Shown: one piece after another, positions 50,783-58,671 of the stretch | Layout: each line of letters starts with the position of its first letter | Position numbering within the stretch: the first letter of the stretch is position 1 | Assembly (NCBI RefSeq): GCF_000378465.1 | Contig: NZ_KB899925.1 | Coordinates: 1-64,000 of the forward strand | Direction of reading: 5' to 3' | Source of the DNA: Elioraea tepidiphila DSM 17972 | GTDB lineage: Bacteria > Pseudomonadota > Alphaproteobacteria > Acetobacterales > Acetobacteraceae | DNA length: 64,000 nucleotides | Translations under genes and position numbers: made by a program | The notes under the pieces: model-generated | What the model was told of the DNA's origin: nothing | Seen by the model: only the letters and a program-made list of their open reading frames with translations | The model's database searches: none

Positions 50783-51775
50783 CTACAGGAAGTCGCGCAG
50801 CTGCGCCACCAGGGGAATATCCGCCGGCGGCATCGGGTACTCGGCGAGCCGCATCGGCCGTACCCAGGCGAGCTCCTGGCCCTCGCGCGGGGTCGGCTCG
50901 CCCTGCCAGCGCCGGCAGAGATAGAGCGGCATCAGCAGGTGAAAGGTCTCGTAAGCGTGGCTCGCGAAGGCGAACGGAGCGAGGCAGGCAGCCGAGACAT
51001 CGATGCCGAGCTCCTCCTTCAGTTCGCGGATCAGCGCCGCCTCGGGCGTCTCCCCCTCGGCGAGCTTGCCGCCCGGGAACTCCCAGAGCCCGGCGAGTGT
51101 CTTGCCCTCGGGCCGGCGCGCCAGCAGCACGCGGCCGTCGGCATCGATCAGCGCCACCGCAGCGACCAGCACGATCGGCCGCGGCGCGCCGGGGGTGGCC
51201 GCGCCGTGGCCCGACGCCTTCATCACGTCGGCGCGCGTCAGGCGGAACCAGCGCACCGGGAACGCGCCGCCGCGGGAGCGGAACTCCTGCTCGGCCTCGT
51301 GGGTGAAGCGGAACCCGTGCTTCGCCAGCACGCGCGCCGAGGCATCGTTGTCGTCGGCGACATAGGCGGTGAGGGTATCGAGGCCGAGCCGGCCGAACGC
51401 GAACTGCACCATCCGCCCGGCCGCCTCGGAGGCTACGCCGTGGCCCCAGTAGCGGCGGCCGATCCAGTAGCCGAGCCGCGCGGTGCGCGCGTCCTCGCGC
51501 GTCAGCCCGATCACGCCGACCGGATGCTCCTCCTCGCGGCCGGTGATCACCAGGTGCCAGGCACGGCCGGCGGCGAGATCGGCGGACGCACGGGCGATCC
51601 AGCCGGCGAGTTCCTCGCGCGGATAGGGGAACGGCACGCCTCCCAGCATGCGCGCCACATCCCAGTCGTTGATCAGCCGATGCAGGGCCGCGACATCATC
51701 GGGCGTGATCGCGCGCAGCCTGAGCCGCTCGCTCAGGAGCGGCGCGAAGGCAGCGTCGGACTCGGCGGCCGGCAT
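50783..51775 (-). CDS. GNAT acetyltransferase fused to a NUDIX hydrolase
   Basis: Protein of 330 residues with two domains. About 15-180 is a RimJ/RimL-type N-acetyltransferase: LLSERLRLRAITPDDVAALH, and GYWIGRRYWGHGVASEA for acetyl-CoA. About 195-330 is a MutT-like NUDIX domain, with the NUDIX box GGKLAEGETPEAALIRELKEELGI (G5xE..REUxEE pattern) in place. NUDIX MutT enzymes cleave oxidised nucleoside triphosphates such as 8-oxo-dGTP. The start ATG 51775 is uncertain; ATG/GTG codons 10 residues upstream are possible. The fusion links two normally separate enzymes in one chain. Confidence 0.85.
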   Translation of the reverse strand: MPAAESDAAFAPLLSERLRLRAITPDDVAALHRLINDWDVARMLGGVPFPYPREELAGWIARASADLAAGRAWHLVITGREEEHPVGVIGLTREDARTARLGYWIGRRYWGHGVASEAAGRMVQFAFGRLGLDTLTAYVADDNDASARVLAKHGFRFTHEAEQEFRSRGGAFPVRWFRLTRADVMKASGHGAATPGAPRPIVLVAAVALIDADGRVLLARRPEGKTLAGLWEFPGGKLAEGETPEAALIRELKEELGIDVSAACLAPFAFASHAYETFHLLMPLYLCRRWQGEPTPREGQELAWVRPMRLAEYPMPPADIPLVAQLRDFL

Positions 51776-51830
51776 GGACGGGGATGTAGCTTCCCGCCGC
51801 TGCACGGTCCACAGCAGCAGGCCCAGGCGC

Positions 51831-52613
51831 TCAGTACGCCATCCAGCCGCCGTCCACCATCAGCACCTCGCCGGTGATGTAGGTGGCCTCGTCGGAGGCG
51901 AGGAACAGGGCGGCATTTGCGACGTCCTCGCTGCGGCCGAGCCGCGGCCAGGGCGTGCGCGCGTGGCTGTAGTCGAGCCAGCGCGGCTCGACCGCGCGGC
52001 CGGTCTTGCCGGTCAGGATCTTGCCCGGCGCGACGGCGTTGCAGACGATCCCGTCCTTCGCGTAGTCCACCGCGATCTGGCGCGTGATGTAGTTCGTGCC
52101 GGCCTTGGCCACGCCATAGGCGACATCCTCCGGCGCGGCGACCATGCCGTGCTGGCTGCCAATGTTGACGATCCGCCCGCGCACGCCCTCTTCGCCGGCG
52201 GCCTGGGTCAGCATCTGGCGCACCGCCGCGCGGCTCATCAGGAACACCCCGGTGATGCCCACGGCGAGGGTTGTGTTCCACGCATCCAGGGTGGTGTCGG
52301 TCAGTCTGCCGCCGCGCGCGCCGCCGATCGCGTTGTTGACCAGGATATCGAGCCGCCCGAACCGATCGACCGCCGCCGCCACCGCCGCCTCGGCCTCGGC
52401 CTCGACCGAGACGTCGGTCTTGCGGAACAGCACCGGACGGCCCTCGCGCTCCAGGATCGCACGCGTCGGATCGCCGCCCTCGCGCACCGTCTCGGTGATG
52501 TCGGCGATCACCACGATCGCGCCCTCGCGCGCGAACCTCAGCGCGATCGCCCGGCCGATCCCGGACGACGCGCCCGTCACCAGCGCCACCTTGCCGAGAA
52601 GCCGATCCGCCAT
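51831..52613 (-). CDS. SDR family oxidoreductase
   Basis: Protein of 260 residues. VTGASSGIGRAIALRFA is the nucleotide loop; NNAIGG, Ser in IGSQHG and YGVAK are the active site. The end GEVLMVDGGWMAY is normal for the family. Cofactor and substrate are not evident. ATG 52613 lies after a GGGGGAGACGGG site. It is divergent from fdhD, with only 53 bases between the starts. Confidence 0.88.
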   Translation of the reverse strand: MADRLLGKVALVTGASSGIGRAIALRFAREGAIVVIADITETVREGGDPTRAILEREGRPVLFRKTDVSVEAEAEAAVAAAVDRFGRLDILVNNAIGGARGGRLTDTTLDAWNTTLAVGITGVFLMSRAAVRQMLTQAAGEEGVRGRIVNIGSQHGMVAAPEDVAYGVAKAGTNYITRQIAVDYAKDGIVCNAVAPGKILTGKTGRAVEPRWLDYSHARTPWPRLGRSEDVANAALFLASDEATYITGEVLMVDGGWMAY

Positions 52614-52666
52614 CCCGTCTCCCCCGAATGCTTGAACCTGATGCACTTGGGCCGCATGTTCGGAGC

Positions 52667-53554
52667 ATGGAGACCACCGCGGACGCTCCGCTGATCGTCC
52701 CCGACCCGACGGACCCGCGCCTGACCCGGCGCGTCGGCGGCATAGACCACACCGGCGCGGCCGTCGAGACCAGCGTCACGGTCGAACGGCCGCTGACGCT
52801 GTTCCTGAACGGGCAGGAGATCGTCACCATGATGACGATCGGCGATTACCCGGAGTATCTCGCGCTCGGCTATCTGCTGAACCAGAACATGTTGCGGGCC
52901 GACGACGAGGTGACGGGCGTCGAGCACGACGAGGAGCTCGACGTGGTGGTCGTGCGCACCGCGCGCGCGACCGACTACCAGGAGAAGCTCCGGAAGAAGA
53001 CGCTCACCTCCGGCTGCGCCCAGGGCACCGCCTTCGGCGACCTCATGGAGCGGTTCGAGCGCGTCCGCCTGCCCGCGGCGGAACTGCGCACGAGCTGGCT
53101 CTATCGCCTCACCCACGCGATCAACACCATGCCGAGCCTCTATCTCGAGGCCGGCGCGATCCATGGCTGCGTGCTGTGCCGCGAGGACCGCCCGCTCGTC
53201 TACATGGAGGATGTCGGCCGGCACAACGCGGTGGACAAGATCGCCGGCTACATGTTCCGCCACCGTGTCGAGCCGGCCGACAAGATCTTCTACACCACCG
53301 GGCGGCTCACCTCCGAGATGGTGATCAAGACCGTGCAGATGGGCATCCCGATCCTGGTCAGCCGCTCGGGCTTCACGGCGTGGGGCGTGGAGCTCGCGCG
53401 CCAGGCGGGGCTCACGCTGATCGGGCGCGCACGCGGCAGGCGCTTCCTCGCCCTCGCCGGCGAGCAGCGCATCGTCTTCGACCTCGATCCGGGCTTCGTC
53501 GAGGAGGAGAGTGCCAGGCACCGCCGCAAGGGCGCCCAAGACAGTGAACCGTGA
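52667..53554 (+). CDS. fdhD: Formate dehydrogenase accessory sulfurtransferase FdhD
   Basis: Protein of 295 residues. [32 protein letters not shown] and [20 protein letters not shown] (in parts) are FdhD signatures. FdhD moves sulfur from IscS to the Mo-bis-MGD cofactor of formate dehydrogenase. In E. coli a CxxC loop does this; here the loop reads [13 protein letters not shown], with only the first Cys, near residue 117. GCVLC at about residue 168 is a separate pair. This single-Cys form resembles what I recall of FdsC-type homologues. Directly followed by mobA with a GTGA overlap. Confidence 0.9.
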   Translation: METTADAPLIVPDPTDPRLTRRVGGIDHTGAAVETSVTVERPLTLFLNGQEIVTMMTIGDYPEYLALGYLLNQNMLRADDEVTGVEHDEELDVVVVRTARATDYQEKLRKKTLTSGCAQGTAFGDLMERFERVRLPAAELRTSWLYRLTHAINTMPSLYLEAGAIHGCVLCREDRPLVYMEDVGRHNAVDKIAGYMFRHRVEPADKIFYTTGRLTSEMVIKTVQMGIPILVSRSGFTAWGVELARQAGLTLIGRARGRRFLALAGEQRIVFDLDPGFVEEESARHRRKGAQDSEP

Positions 53555-54189
53555 CGACCACTGACCATCCACCCACCCTGGGCGTGCTGCTCGCGGGCGG
53601 CCTCGCCCGCCGCATGGGCGGCGGCGACAAGGGGCTGAAGCGCGTCGGCGGCGAGACCATCATCGCGCGCGTGATGGAACGGCTCCGTCCGCAATGCGCG
53701 GGACTGATCCTCAATGCGAACGGCGATCCCGCCCGCCTGGCCTTTCTCGGCCTGCCGATCGTCCCGGACAACGTCCCGGGGTTCGCCGGCCCGCTCGCCG
53801 GCGTGCTCGCGGCACTCGACTGGTCCGCGCGCGAGCGACCGGACATCGGCTGGGTGGTGTCCGCGCCGACCGACGGCCCGTTCCTGCCGCGCGACCTGGT
53901 CGCGCGCCTGCACGAAGCGCGTGCCGCGGCGGGCGTGCCGCTCGCCTGCGCGCGTTCGGCCGGGCAGGCCCATCCGCCGATCGGGCTCTGGCCGGTCGCG
54001 CTGCGCGGCGACCTGCGCCATGCGCTGGTCGTCGAGACCGAGCGCAAGATCGACCGCTGGACCGCGCGTCACGGCATCGCGCACGCGGATTGGGCGGTCG
54101 ATCCGGTCGATCCGTTCTTCAACGCCAACTCGCCGGAGGATCTGGCCGAGGCCGAGGCGATGATCCGCCGGCTGGACCGGTCGGCCTGA
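53551..54189 (+). CDS. mobA: Molybdenum cofactor guanylyltransferase
   Basis: Protein of 212 residues. [17 protein letters not shown] is the GTP-binding start, and NANGDP and [13 protein letters not shown] carry the Mg- and nucleotide-binding Asp. [18 protein letters not shown] is the usual end. MobA joins GMP to molybdopterin, giving the MGD that FdhD then sulfurates. It uses GTG 53551 inside the fdhD stop. No formate dehydrogenase subunit gene is in the window. Confidence 0.93.
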   Translation: MTTTDHPPTLGVLLAGGLARRMGGGDKGLKRVGGETIIARVMERLRPQCAGLILNANGDPARLAFLGLPIVPDNVPGFAGPLAGVLAALDWSARERPDIGWVVSAPTDGPFLPRDLVARLHEARAAAGVPLACARSAGQAHPPIGLWPVALRGDLRHALVVETERKIDRWTARHGIAHADWAVDPVDPFFNANSPEDLAEAEAMIRRLDRSA

Positions 54190-54288
54190 CGGAGGCAACG
54201 CGGGGTCCGCCGCCCGCCTGTCCGCCTTGAAAATCGGCGGAAATCGACGCATGTGAACGAAAAAGGGCAAGGGAGTGGGCAGTCAGCC

Positions 54289-54414
54289 ATGAAGGCCTTC
54301 ATCATCGCCGTGATCGTCGCCGCCGTGCTTGCCGTCGGCGGATGGTACGTGCTCGACCAGAATTTCCAGCAGAGCGCCGAGGCGGCGTTCACCACCACCG
54401 GCGTACGGCTCTGA
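54289..54414 (+). CDS. 41-residue single-helix membrane protein
   Basis: A short reading frame ATG 54289 to TGA 54412. The protein begins MKAFIIAVIVAAVLAVGGWY, one hydrophobic helix with the N-terminus on the cytoplasmic side. It ends with a polar tail AEAAFTTTGVRL. Similar short proteins with a T-x-GVRL end occur in other alphaproteobacteria as far as I recall. The function is unknown. A GGGAG lies 13 bases upstream, rather far. A strong stem-loop follows 19 bases after the stop, supporting a transcribed gene. Confidence 0.65.
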   Translation: MKAFIIAVIVAAVLAVGGWYVLDQNFQQSAEAAFTTTGVRL

Positions 54415-54433
54415 ACCGGGCGCGGCGCCGACG

Positions 54434-54463
54434 CTCCGCGGCGATCGGGTGATCGCCGCGGAG
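54434..54463. terminator. Strong stem-loop between convergent genes
   Basis: CTCCGCGGCGATC (54434-54446) and GATCGCCGCGGAG (54451-54463) form a 13-base perfect stem with a 4-base loop. It lies between the plus-strand small membrane protein gene and the minus-strand DUF1244 gene and can end both. Confidence 0.7.
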
Positions 54464-54485
54464 ACGCACGGGTCGCTGCCCAGCC

Positions 54486-54797
54486 TCAGTGCCCGGGATG
54501 CGCCTTGGCGAAGGCGGCCTTCTGCGCAGCGCTCGCCTCGGTCTGGTACTTCGCCTGCCACTCCTTGTACGGCATGCCGTAGATGATCTCGCGCGCGTCC
54601 GGATCGGCGAGCGCGATTCCCTTCGCCTCGGCCGCCTCGCGGTACCAGCGCGACAGGCAGTTCCGGCAGAACCCCGCGAGATTCATCATGTCGATGTTCT
54701 GCACGTCGGTGCGCTCGCGCAGATGCTGAACCAGACGGCGGAATGCCGCGGCCTCCAGCTCCGTGCGCGTCGCGGGATCGATCTCGGGTGCAGCCAT
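54486..54797 (-). CDS. DUF1244 family protein
   Basis: Protein of 103 residues. The conserved part AFRRLVQHLRERTDVQNIDMM, split, with NLAGFCRNCLSRWYREAAE and IYGMPYKEWQAKYQ, is the DUF1244 domain. The function is unknown and the protein is cytosolic. ATG 54797 follows GGAGGAGCGC, better than the ATG at 54809. It is divergent from the glycerate kinase gene. Confidence 0.9.
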   Translation of the reverse strand: MAAPEIDPATRTELEAAAFRRLVQHLRERTDVQNIDMMNLAGFCRNCLSRWYREAAEAKGIALADPDAREIIYGMPYKEWQAKYQTEASAAQKAAFAKAHPGH

Positions 54798-54894
54798 GCG
54801 CTCCTCCATGGGCTCGGTCACGGGGGATAGATGGCGCGCCCCTCCCCGCTTCGCCATACTCCGCACGGACGCCAGCGAGGGAGGGGCGAGCAGC

Positions 54895-56172
54895 GTGGCT
54901 TCGTGGGATGACGCGCAGGCGCGTGCGGCACTGCGTGCGGTGTTCGACGCGGCCGTGGCGGCCGCCGATCCGCGGCGGGTGCTGCCGGCGCATCTGCCGG
55001 CGCGCCCGCGCGGCCGGACCGTGGTGGTCGGCGCCGGCAAGTCGGCCGCCGTCATGGCCGCCGCCGTCGAGGATGCCTGGGACGGATCGATCGACGGTGT
55101 CGTGGTGACGCGCGACGGCCATGCGGTGCCCACGCGCTCGATCGCGGTGCTGGAGGCCTCGCATCCGGTGCCCGATGCGCGCAGCGAGGCGGCGGCGCGG
55201 CGCATCCTGGCCGCGGTGCAGGGGCTCGGGCCGGACGACCTCGTCCTCGCGCTGATCTCGGGCGGCGGGTCGGCGCTTCTGGCCCTGCCCGCGCCGGGCC
55301 TGACGCTCGCGCACAAGCAGGAGGTCAATCGCGCGCTCTTGCATTCGGGAGCGACCATCCACGAAATGAACTGCGTGCGGAAACACCTCTCGGCGATCAA
55401 GGGAGGGCGCCTCGCCGCCGCCGCGCACCCGGCGCGCGTGGTGACGCTCGCGATCAGCGACGTGCCGGGCGACGATCCGGCGGTGATCGCCTCGGGTCCG
55501 ACCGTGCCCGACCCGACCAGCTTCGCCGATGCGCGCGCGCTGATCGACCGCTACGGCATCGCCCTGCCGCCGGAGGTCGCGGCCCATCTCGATCGCGCCG
55601 AGGACGAGACGCCGAAGCCCGGCGATCCCCGGCTCGCCGGCGCCGCGTTCCGCATGATCGCGACCCCGCAGATGGCGCTCGAGGCCGCGGCGGCGAAGGC
55701 GCGCGAGCTCGGCCTCGCGCCACTGATCCTCGGCGATGCGCTGGAGGGCGAGAGCGCGGTGCTCGGCACGGTGATGGCCGGGATCGCGCGCGGCTGCCGC
55801 GCGCACGGCACGCCCGTCACCCCGCCGTGCCTCTTGCTCTCGGGCGGCGAGACGACCGTGACCATCAAAGGGCCGGCGGGGCGCGGCGGACGCAACACGA
55901 CCTTCCTGCTCGGCCTCGCGCTCGCGCTGAAGGGCGAGCCAGGGATCTGGGCGATCGCCGGCGACACGGACGGGATCGACGGCACCGAGGACGCGGCCGG
56001 CGCGATCGTGACACCCGACACCCTCGCCCGCGCACGCGGCTCCGGGCTCGATCCTGCCGCCGTGCTCGCGCGGTTCGACAGCTACGGGCTGTTCGCAGCC
56101 CTCGGGGACCTCGTGGTCACCGGCCCGACGCTCACCAACGTGAACGACATCCGCGCCGTCCTGGTCGCCTGA
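54895..56172 (+). CDS. Glycerate 2-kinase, MOFRL family
   Basis: Protein of 425 residues. VVVGAGKSAAVMAAAVE, ALISGGGSALLALP, NCVRKHLSAIKGGRLAA and the C-terminal MOFRL domain with GDTDGIDGTEDAAGAIV give a clear match to TtuD/GckA-type glycerate kinases. It makes 2-phosphoglycerate from D-glycerate and ATP. GTG 54895 after GGGAGGGG is chosen. It is followed 12 bases later by pyk, giving a path from glycerate through 2-phosphoglycerate to pyruvate once enolase acts. Confidence 0.92.
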   Translation: MASWDDAQARAALRAVFDAAVAAADPRRVLPAHLPARPRGRTVVVGAGKSAAVMAAAVEDAWDGSIDGVVVTRDGHAVPTRSIAVLEASHPVPDARSEAAARRILAAVQGLGPDDLVLALISGGGSALLALPAPGLTLAHKQEVNRALLHSGATIHEMNCVRKHLSAIKGGRLAAAAHPARVVTLAISDVPGDDPAVIASGPTVPDPTSFADARALIDRYGIALPPEVAAHLDRAEDETPKPGDPRLAGAAFRMIATPQMALEAAAAKARELGLAPLILGDALEGESAVLGTVMAGIARGCRAHGTPVTPPCLLLSGGETTVTIKGPAGRGGRNTTFLLGLALALKGEPGIWAIAGDTDGIDGTEDAAGAIVTPDTLARARGSGLDPAAVLARFDSYGLFAALGDLVVTGPTLTNVNDIRAVLVA

Positions 56173-56184
56173 CGGAGCCCCTCG

Positions 56185-57618
56185 ATGCGCCAGAAACCCG
56201 CGCTGCGCCGCCACCGCCGCACCAAGATCATCGCGACCCTCGGTCCGGCCTCGTCCACGCCCGAGATGATCGGGCACCTGTTCCACGCCGGGGCGGATGT
56301 GTTCCGGCTCAACTTCAGCCACGGAACGCACGAGGATCATGCCGCGCGCATCGAGGCGATCCGCGCCCTTGAGAAGCGGAGCGGCCGGCAGATCGCCATC
56401 CTTGCCGACGTGCAGGGGCCGAAGCTGCGCGTCGGCACGTTCCGCGGCGGGCTGGTCCAGCTCGCGACCGGCGCGCGCTTCCGGCTCGATCTCTCGCCGG
56501 TGCCGGGCGATGCCGCGCGCGTGCAGCTGCCGCACCCCGAGATCATCAAGGCGGCCGGGATCGGCTCCACACTCCTGATCGACGACGGCAAGGTGAAGCT
56601 GCGGGTCGACAAGAAGCGCGCCGATCATCTCGAGTGTGAAGTGGTGGTCGGCGGGGCGGTGAGCGACCGCAAGGGCGTGAACGTGCCGGACATCACGCTG
56701 CCGATCCCGGCGCTGACCGAGAAGGATCGGCGCGATCTCGACTTCGCGCTCCAGCACGGCATCGAGTATGTCGGCCTCTCGTTCGTGCAGCGCCCCGAGG
56801 ACGTCGCCGAGGCGAGGGCGATCATCAACGGCCGCGCCTGGATCATGACCAAGCTCGAGAAGCCGTCGGCGCTGGAGGCGCTCGATCAGATCGTCGCGCT
56901 GTCCGACTGCGTGATGGTCGCGCGCGGCGATCTCGGCGTCGAGCTGCCGCCCGAGAACGTGCCGCTGGCGCAGAAGCGCATCGTCAAGGCGTGCCGGGCG
57001 GCCGGCAAGCCGGTGGTCGTCGCCACCCAGATGCTGGAGAGCATGGTCTCGACGCCGACGCCGACGCGCGCCGAGGCCTCGGATGTCGCGACCGCCGTGT
57101 TCGATGGTGCGGATGCCGTGATGCTGTCGGCCGAGAGTGCGTCCGGCAGCTTCCCGCGCGAGGCGGTGGCGATGATGGACCGGATCGTCTCGCGCGTGGA
57201 AGGCGATCCCACCTATCGCGAGATCGTCGAGGCGACACGGCTCCTGCCCGAGCGGAGCTCGGCGGATGCGATCGTCGCCGCGGCGCGCCAGGTCGCGCAT
57301 ACGATCGGCGCCGAGGCGATCGCGACCTTCACCATGTCGGGCTCGACCGCGCTCCGCATCAGCCGCGAGCGGCCGATCGCGCCGATCCTCGGGCTCACGC
57401 CGCGCGAGGAGACGGCGCGACGGCTCTGCGTGGTGTGGGGGGTCTATCCGATCGTGACGGCGGATGCGCACAGCATGAGCGAGGCCGTGGCCAAGTCGCT
57501 CCGCATCGCCGCGCAGGAGAGCTTCGCTGGCACCGGCGAGGAGATCGTCGTGGTCGCGGGGATGCCGTTTGGCACCTCGGGCACCACCAACGCGCTCCGG
57601 ATCGCGACGATGCCGTGA
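56185..57618 (+). CDS. pyk: Pyruvate kinase
   Basis: Protein of 477 residues, full length. FRLNFSHGTHEDH, LADVQGPKLRVG, IMTKLEKPSALEALDQI (catalytic Lys and Glu region), MVARGDLGVELP and the helix PTPTRAEASDVATAVFDGAD (short form) with VMLSAESA are all present. It converts phosphoenolpyruvate and ADP to pyruvate and ATP. It lies in one operon with glycerate kinase. Confidence 0.97.
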   Translation: MRQKPALRRHRRTKIIATLGPASSTPEMIGHLFHAGADVFRLNFSHGTHEDHAARIEAIRALEKRSGRQIAILADVQGPKLRVGTFRGGLVQLATGARFRLDLSPVPGDAARVQLPHPEIIKAAGIGSTLLIDDGKVKLRVDKKRADHLECEVVVGGAVSDRKGVNVPDITLPIPALTEKDRRDLDFALQHGIEYVGLSFVQRPEDVAEARAIINGRAWIMTKLEKPSALEALDQIVALSDCVMVARGDLGVELPPENVPLAQKRIVKACRAAGKPVVVATQMLESMVSTPTPTRAEASDVATAVFDGADAVMLSAESASGSFPREAVAMMDRIVSRVEGDPTYREIVEATRLLPERSSADAIVAAARQVAHTIGAEAIATFTMSGSTALRISRERPIAPILGLTPREETARRLCVVWGVYPIVTADAHSMSEAVAKSLRIAAQESFAGTGEEIVVVAGMPFGTSGTTNALRIATMP

Positions 57619-57664
57619 ACGGCGCGCGGAGCCGGGACGCCCCACGAACGTCCAGGAGGGAGGC

Positions 57665-58057
57665 ATGGAGTTCAGGACACGCGTCGCCATGATTCTGCTC
57701 GCCACCGCGCTCGCGCAGCCGGCCGGTGCAGTCGAGGCGCCGTCGAGCCTGCAAGGCATCTGGTCGCCGGATCTGTCCTGCGACACGGCCGCGCTGCGCC
57801 ACATCGTCGGCCGGACGACGCTGGAATGGCGCGACGGCGGGGAGCGTATCGCCGAGGCCGATGTCCACTACCGCGTCCGCGGCAACGACATCGCCGCGAC
57901 GGTGCAGCAGGTACGGAATGGCGATGCCTCGCTCCGACCGGGCGATGTCGTGACCTACCAGAGGGTCGCTGGCGGGCTGAGGCCGCTCACGATCGAACGC
58001 AACGGGGCGGCGATCGACATCAGCCGACCGCGAACCTTCTTCCAGTGCCGCCGCTGA
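57665..58057 (+). CDS. Small secreted protein, tandem copy A
   Basis: Protein of 130 residues with a signal peptide (cleavage about AGAVEA). The mature part has GIWSPDLSC, LEWRDGGERI, DASLRPGDVVTYQRV and the end FFQCRR. Two cysteines, one near the start and one near the end of the mature chain, may form a disulfide. A compact beta-rich fold is likely. I do not recognise a named family. The next gene is a paralogue with about half of the residues identical by eye. An AGGAGGGAGGC site precedes the ATG, and pyk lies 46 bases upstream. Confidence 0.7.
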   Translation: MEFRTRVAMILLATALAQPAGAVEAPSSLQGIWSPDLSCDTAALRHIVGRTTLEWRDGGERIAEADVHYRVRGNDIAATVQQVRNGDASLRPGDVVTYQRVAGGLRPLTIERNGAAIDISRPRTFFQCRR

Positions 58058-58153
58058 GCGGTTCGCGACGCCGCCATACCATGCAAGCCGATCTGCGCTA
58101 GACTGCATGCCGCGTCGGCACGCGCCGGCATCCACGGTCGGGAGAGCTGGGCC

Positions 58154-58540
58154 ATGCGTCGACGACTCCGTGTGGCCGCGCTCCTGGCGTTGGCCGCGAG
58201 TGGGCAGGCCGCTGCCGAATCGCCCTCCGATCTGCGCGGCATCTGGTCACCCGACATCTCGTGTGCCGAGACGAGCCTCCGCCACATCATCGGTGCGAAC
58301 ACGCTGGAGTGGCGCGATGGCGGCAGGCGTCTCGTGCTGGCGGAGGTGCGCTTCATCATCCAGGCCGACCGCATCGCCATGCAGGTGCGCAGGGCCGAGA
58401 ACGGAGAGTCGCCGCTGCGTCCTGGCGACGTGGTGCAGTACCGCCGCGTCCCCGGCGGGATCAGGCCGTTGGTGATCGAGCGGGACGGCACCTCGACGGA
58501 CATTGCCCAGGTCAGGGTGATGTACCGCTGCCGGCGCTGA
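58154..58540 (+). CDS. Small secreted protein, tandem copy B
   Basis: Protein of 128 residues, a paralogue of the preceding gene. Shared blocks are GIWSPDISC, LEWRDGGRR, SPLRPGDVVQYRRVPGG and the end MYRCRR. It has its own signal peptide (MRRRLRVAALLALAASGQAAA) and keeps both cysteines. No catalytic motif is visible; a binding or structural role is possible. GGGAG precedes the ATG. The stop codon lies inside the first arm of the palindrome cluster. Confidence 0.7.
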   Translation: MRRRLRVAALLALAASGQAAAESPSDLRGIWSPDISCAETSLRHIIGANTLEWRDGGRRLVLAEVRFIIQADRIAMQVRRAENGESPLRPGDVVQYRRVPGGIRPLVIERDGTSTDIAQVRVMYRCRR

Positions 58541-58669
58541 TACCAGGCTGCCAAAGGTTATACCATTGGCAGCCCGGTATCGCGCGCAGGGCTGGTGTGG
58601 CGGCTGCGCGCCAAAGGAGACCTCATACCCGGCGCACGAAGGTGAAACCTTCGTGCGCCGGGTATGAGG
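58539..58669. repeat. Cluster of three palindromes
   Basis: Three stem-loops follow one another. The first has 16-base arms (58539-58554 and 58566-58581) with one mismatch and an 11-base loop. The second has 8-base perfect arms GCGCGCAG/CTGCGCGC (58582-58589 and 58604-58611). The third has 23-base perfect arms (58621-58643 and 58647-58669) with a 3-base loop. They lie between convergent genes. They may be a bidirectional terminator, a palindromic mobile repeat, or both. Confidence 0.8.
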
Positions 58670-58671
58670 CG

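Noticed and set aside
52628-52666. Earlier ATG for fdhD
   Set aside because: It adds 13 non-conserved residues and leaves almost no room for promoters between the divergent SDR and fdhD genes.
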